This document shows positions 63,486 through 64,000 of a DNA stretch of 64,000 bases, piece by piece (positions within the stretch are counted from its first letter, which is position 1; each line of letters begins with the position of its first letter). Both the position numbers and the translations under genes were made by a program. Origin of the DNA: Pseudarthrobacter naphthalenicus (GTDB taxonomy: Bacteria > Actinomycetota > Actinomycetes > Actinomycetales > Micrococcaceae); the NCBI RefSeq assembly GCF_029076445.1, contig NZ_JARESG010000018.1, positions 1 through 64,000 on the forward strand. Reading direction: 5' to 3'. Below the pieces are notes generated by a model. That model had not been told where the DNA came from. It did not search any database and saw only the letters and a program-made list of their open reading frames with translations.

Positions 63486-64000
63486 CTACGGGACCAGGAG
63501 GCCCAGTTCGCGGTTGACGGCAGGCATGATTTCGGTGGCGAGCAGTTCGATGGAGCGCGCGGTTTCGGCGAACGGCAGGCCGCCGAGCCCGATCTGCGCC
63601 ATGTAGCGGGTGTTGCCGAGTGTCTGCTGGATGACCAGGAGTTTCTCGATGATCTGCTGCGGGCTTCCCACCAGCAGGCCGCCGCCGGGCTCGCTCCAGT
63701 CATCGAACGTGGAGCGGGGAAAATGGTCCACATTGCGCGGCATGTTCTGCTCGAAGTAGGCGCGGTAGTGGGGGTAGAAGGTATCGCGTGCCTGCTGGGA
63801 TGTGGCCGCGGCGTAGAAGTGACCGCCCACGCCCACCGGCAGGGCTGCGGCATCATGACCGGCTTCCTCGCCACTTTGGCGGTACAGCTCAGCGAGGCGG
63901 CGGAAGCGCTCGGGGCCGGAGAGCAGGGCGATGGACAGCGGGAGCCCAAGCCGTCCCGCGCGGGCGAAGCTGGCAGGTGTGCCGCCGACGCCCACCCAGA
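63486..64000 (-). CDS. LLM-class flavin-dependent oxidoreductase, C-terminal part
   Basis: A partial gene running off the right edge; about 171 residues up to the stop at 63486-63488 are seen. GVGGTPASFARAGRLGLPL is the characteristic luciferase-like block after the central barrel, and GSPQQIIEKLLVIQQTLGNTRYMAQIGLGGLP is the late helix-loop that follows in this family. It binds FMN or F420 and oxidises an unknown substrate. It converges with the AraC gene with 28 bases between. Confidence 0.88.
   Translation of the reverse strand, partial: WVGVGGTPASFARAGRLGLPLSIALLSGPERFRRLAELYRQSGEEAGHDAAALPVGVGGHFYAAATSQQARDTFYPHYRAYFEQNMPRNVDHFPRSTFDDWSEPGGGLLVGSPQQIIEKLLVIQQTLGNTRYMAQIGLGGLPFAETARSIELLATEIMPAVNRELGLLVP

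Overview
This is a GC-rich, gene-dense chromosomal segment whose proteins and gene order look like a soil actinobacterium of the Micrococcaceae (Arthrobacter / Pseudarthrobacter type). The signs are many GTG starts, several apparently leaderless genes (a -10 box 6-8 bases before the start codon), narGHJI with a narK transporter, a DesA3-like desaturase with its reductase, and many small Arthrobacter-style proteins. The assignment is inferred from family resemblance, not from a search. No rRNA, tRNA, CRISPR or prophage was seen. The only mobile-element trace is the 3' end of an IS3-type transposase at the left edge.

Layout. 0-10 kb: IS3 remnant and a palindromic repeat; an alpha/beta hydrolase; a persulfide-response locus (MFS transporter, MBL-rhodanese fusion, divergent CstR-like repressor, two operator-like palindromes); a desaturase with its electron-transfer partner; YnfA-like and DUF202 membrane proteins. 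9-17 kb: respiratory nitrate reductase operon narG-H-J-I followed by narK. 17-19.5 kb: small proteins and an ammonium transporter behind a textbook GlnR-type operator. 19.5-31.6 kb: an uncharacterised catabolic island with two divergent arms. The left arm is MFS exporter/importer, P450, ferredoxin, ferredoxin reductase and TetR. The right arm is two phosphotriesterase-like proteins, an FAD monooxygenase, an HSL-type esterase, an MBL hydrolase and a CocE/NonD hydrolase. The shared intergenic region carries an almost perfect 18-bp inverted repeat. 31.6-41 kb: PadR regulator, class A PBP, DUF1992 protein, solute-binding-like protein, NADP oxidoreductase, acyl-CoA ligase with a small GNAT-like protein, ArsR-SRPBCC pair. 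41-44.2 kb: a dead alcohol dehydrogenase, then a BenD-like dehydrogenase and an aromatic-acid MFS transporter. 44.4-56 kb: a purine/urate catabolism block (uraD, uraH, xdhABC, uricase, malate synthase, a DUF6986-type lyase-like protein, ureidoglycine aminohydrolase). 56-64 kb: an MpaB-family oxygenase, then a polyol/sugar operon (binding lipoprotein, two permeases, zinc dehydrogenase, PfkB kinase) with a divergent AraC activator, and a truncated luciferase-like oxidoreductase at the right edge.

The most unusual items are: (1) a tandem pair of phosphotriesterase-like genes in which the first has lost five of six metal ligands while the second keeps all six; (2) three frameshifts in short homopolymer or CG runs within the polyol operon; (3) an alcohol dehydrogenase killed by a stop at codon 4 plus an internal deletion; (4) a BenD homologue with His in place of the catalytic Tyr; (5) several crisp, unassigned operator-like palindromes and tandem repeats next to specific promoters. 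The catabolic island at 19.5-31.6 kb is the best candidate for an undescribed pathway; its substrate cannot be read from the sequence.
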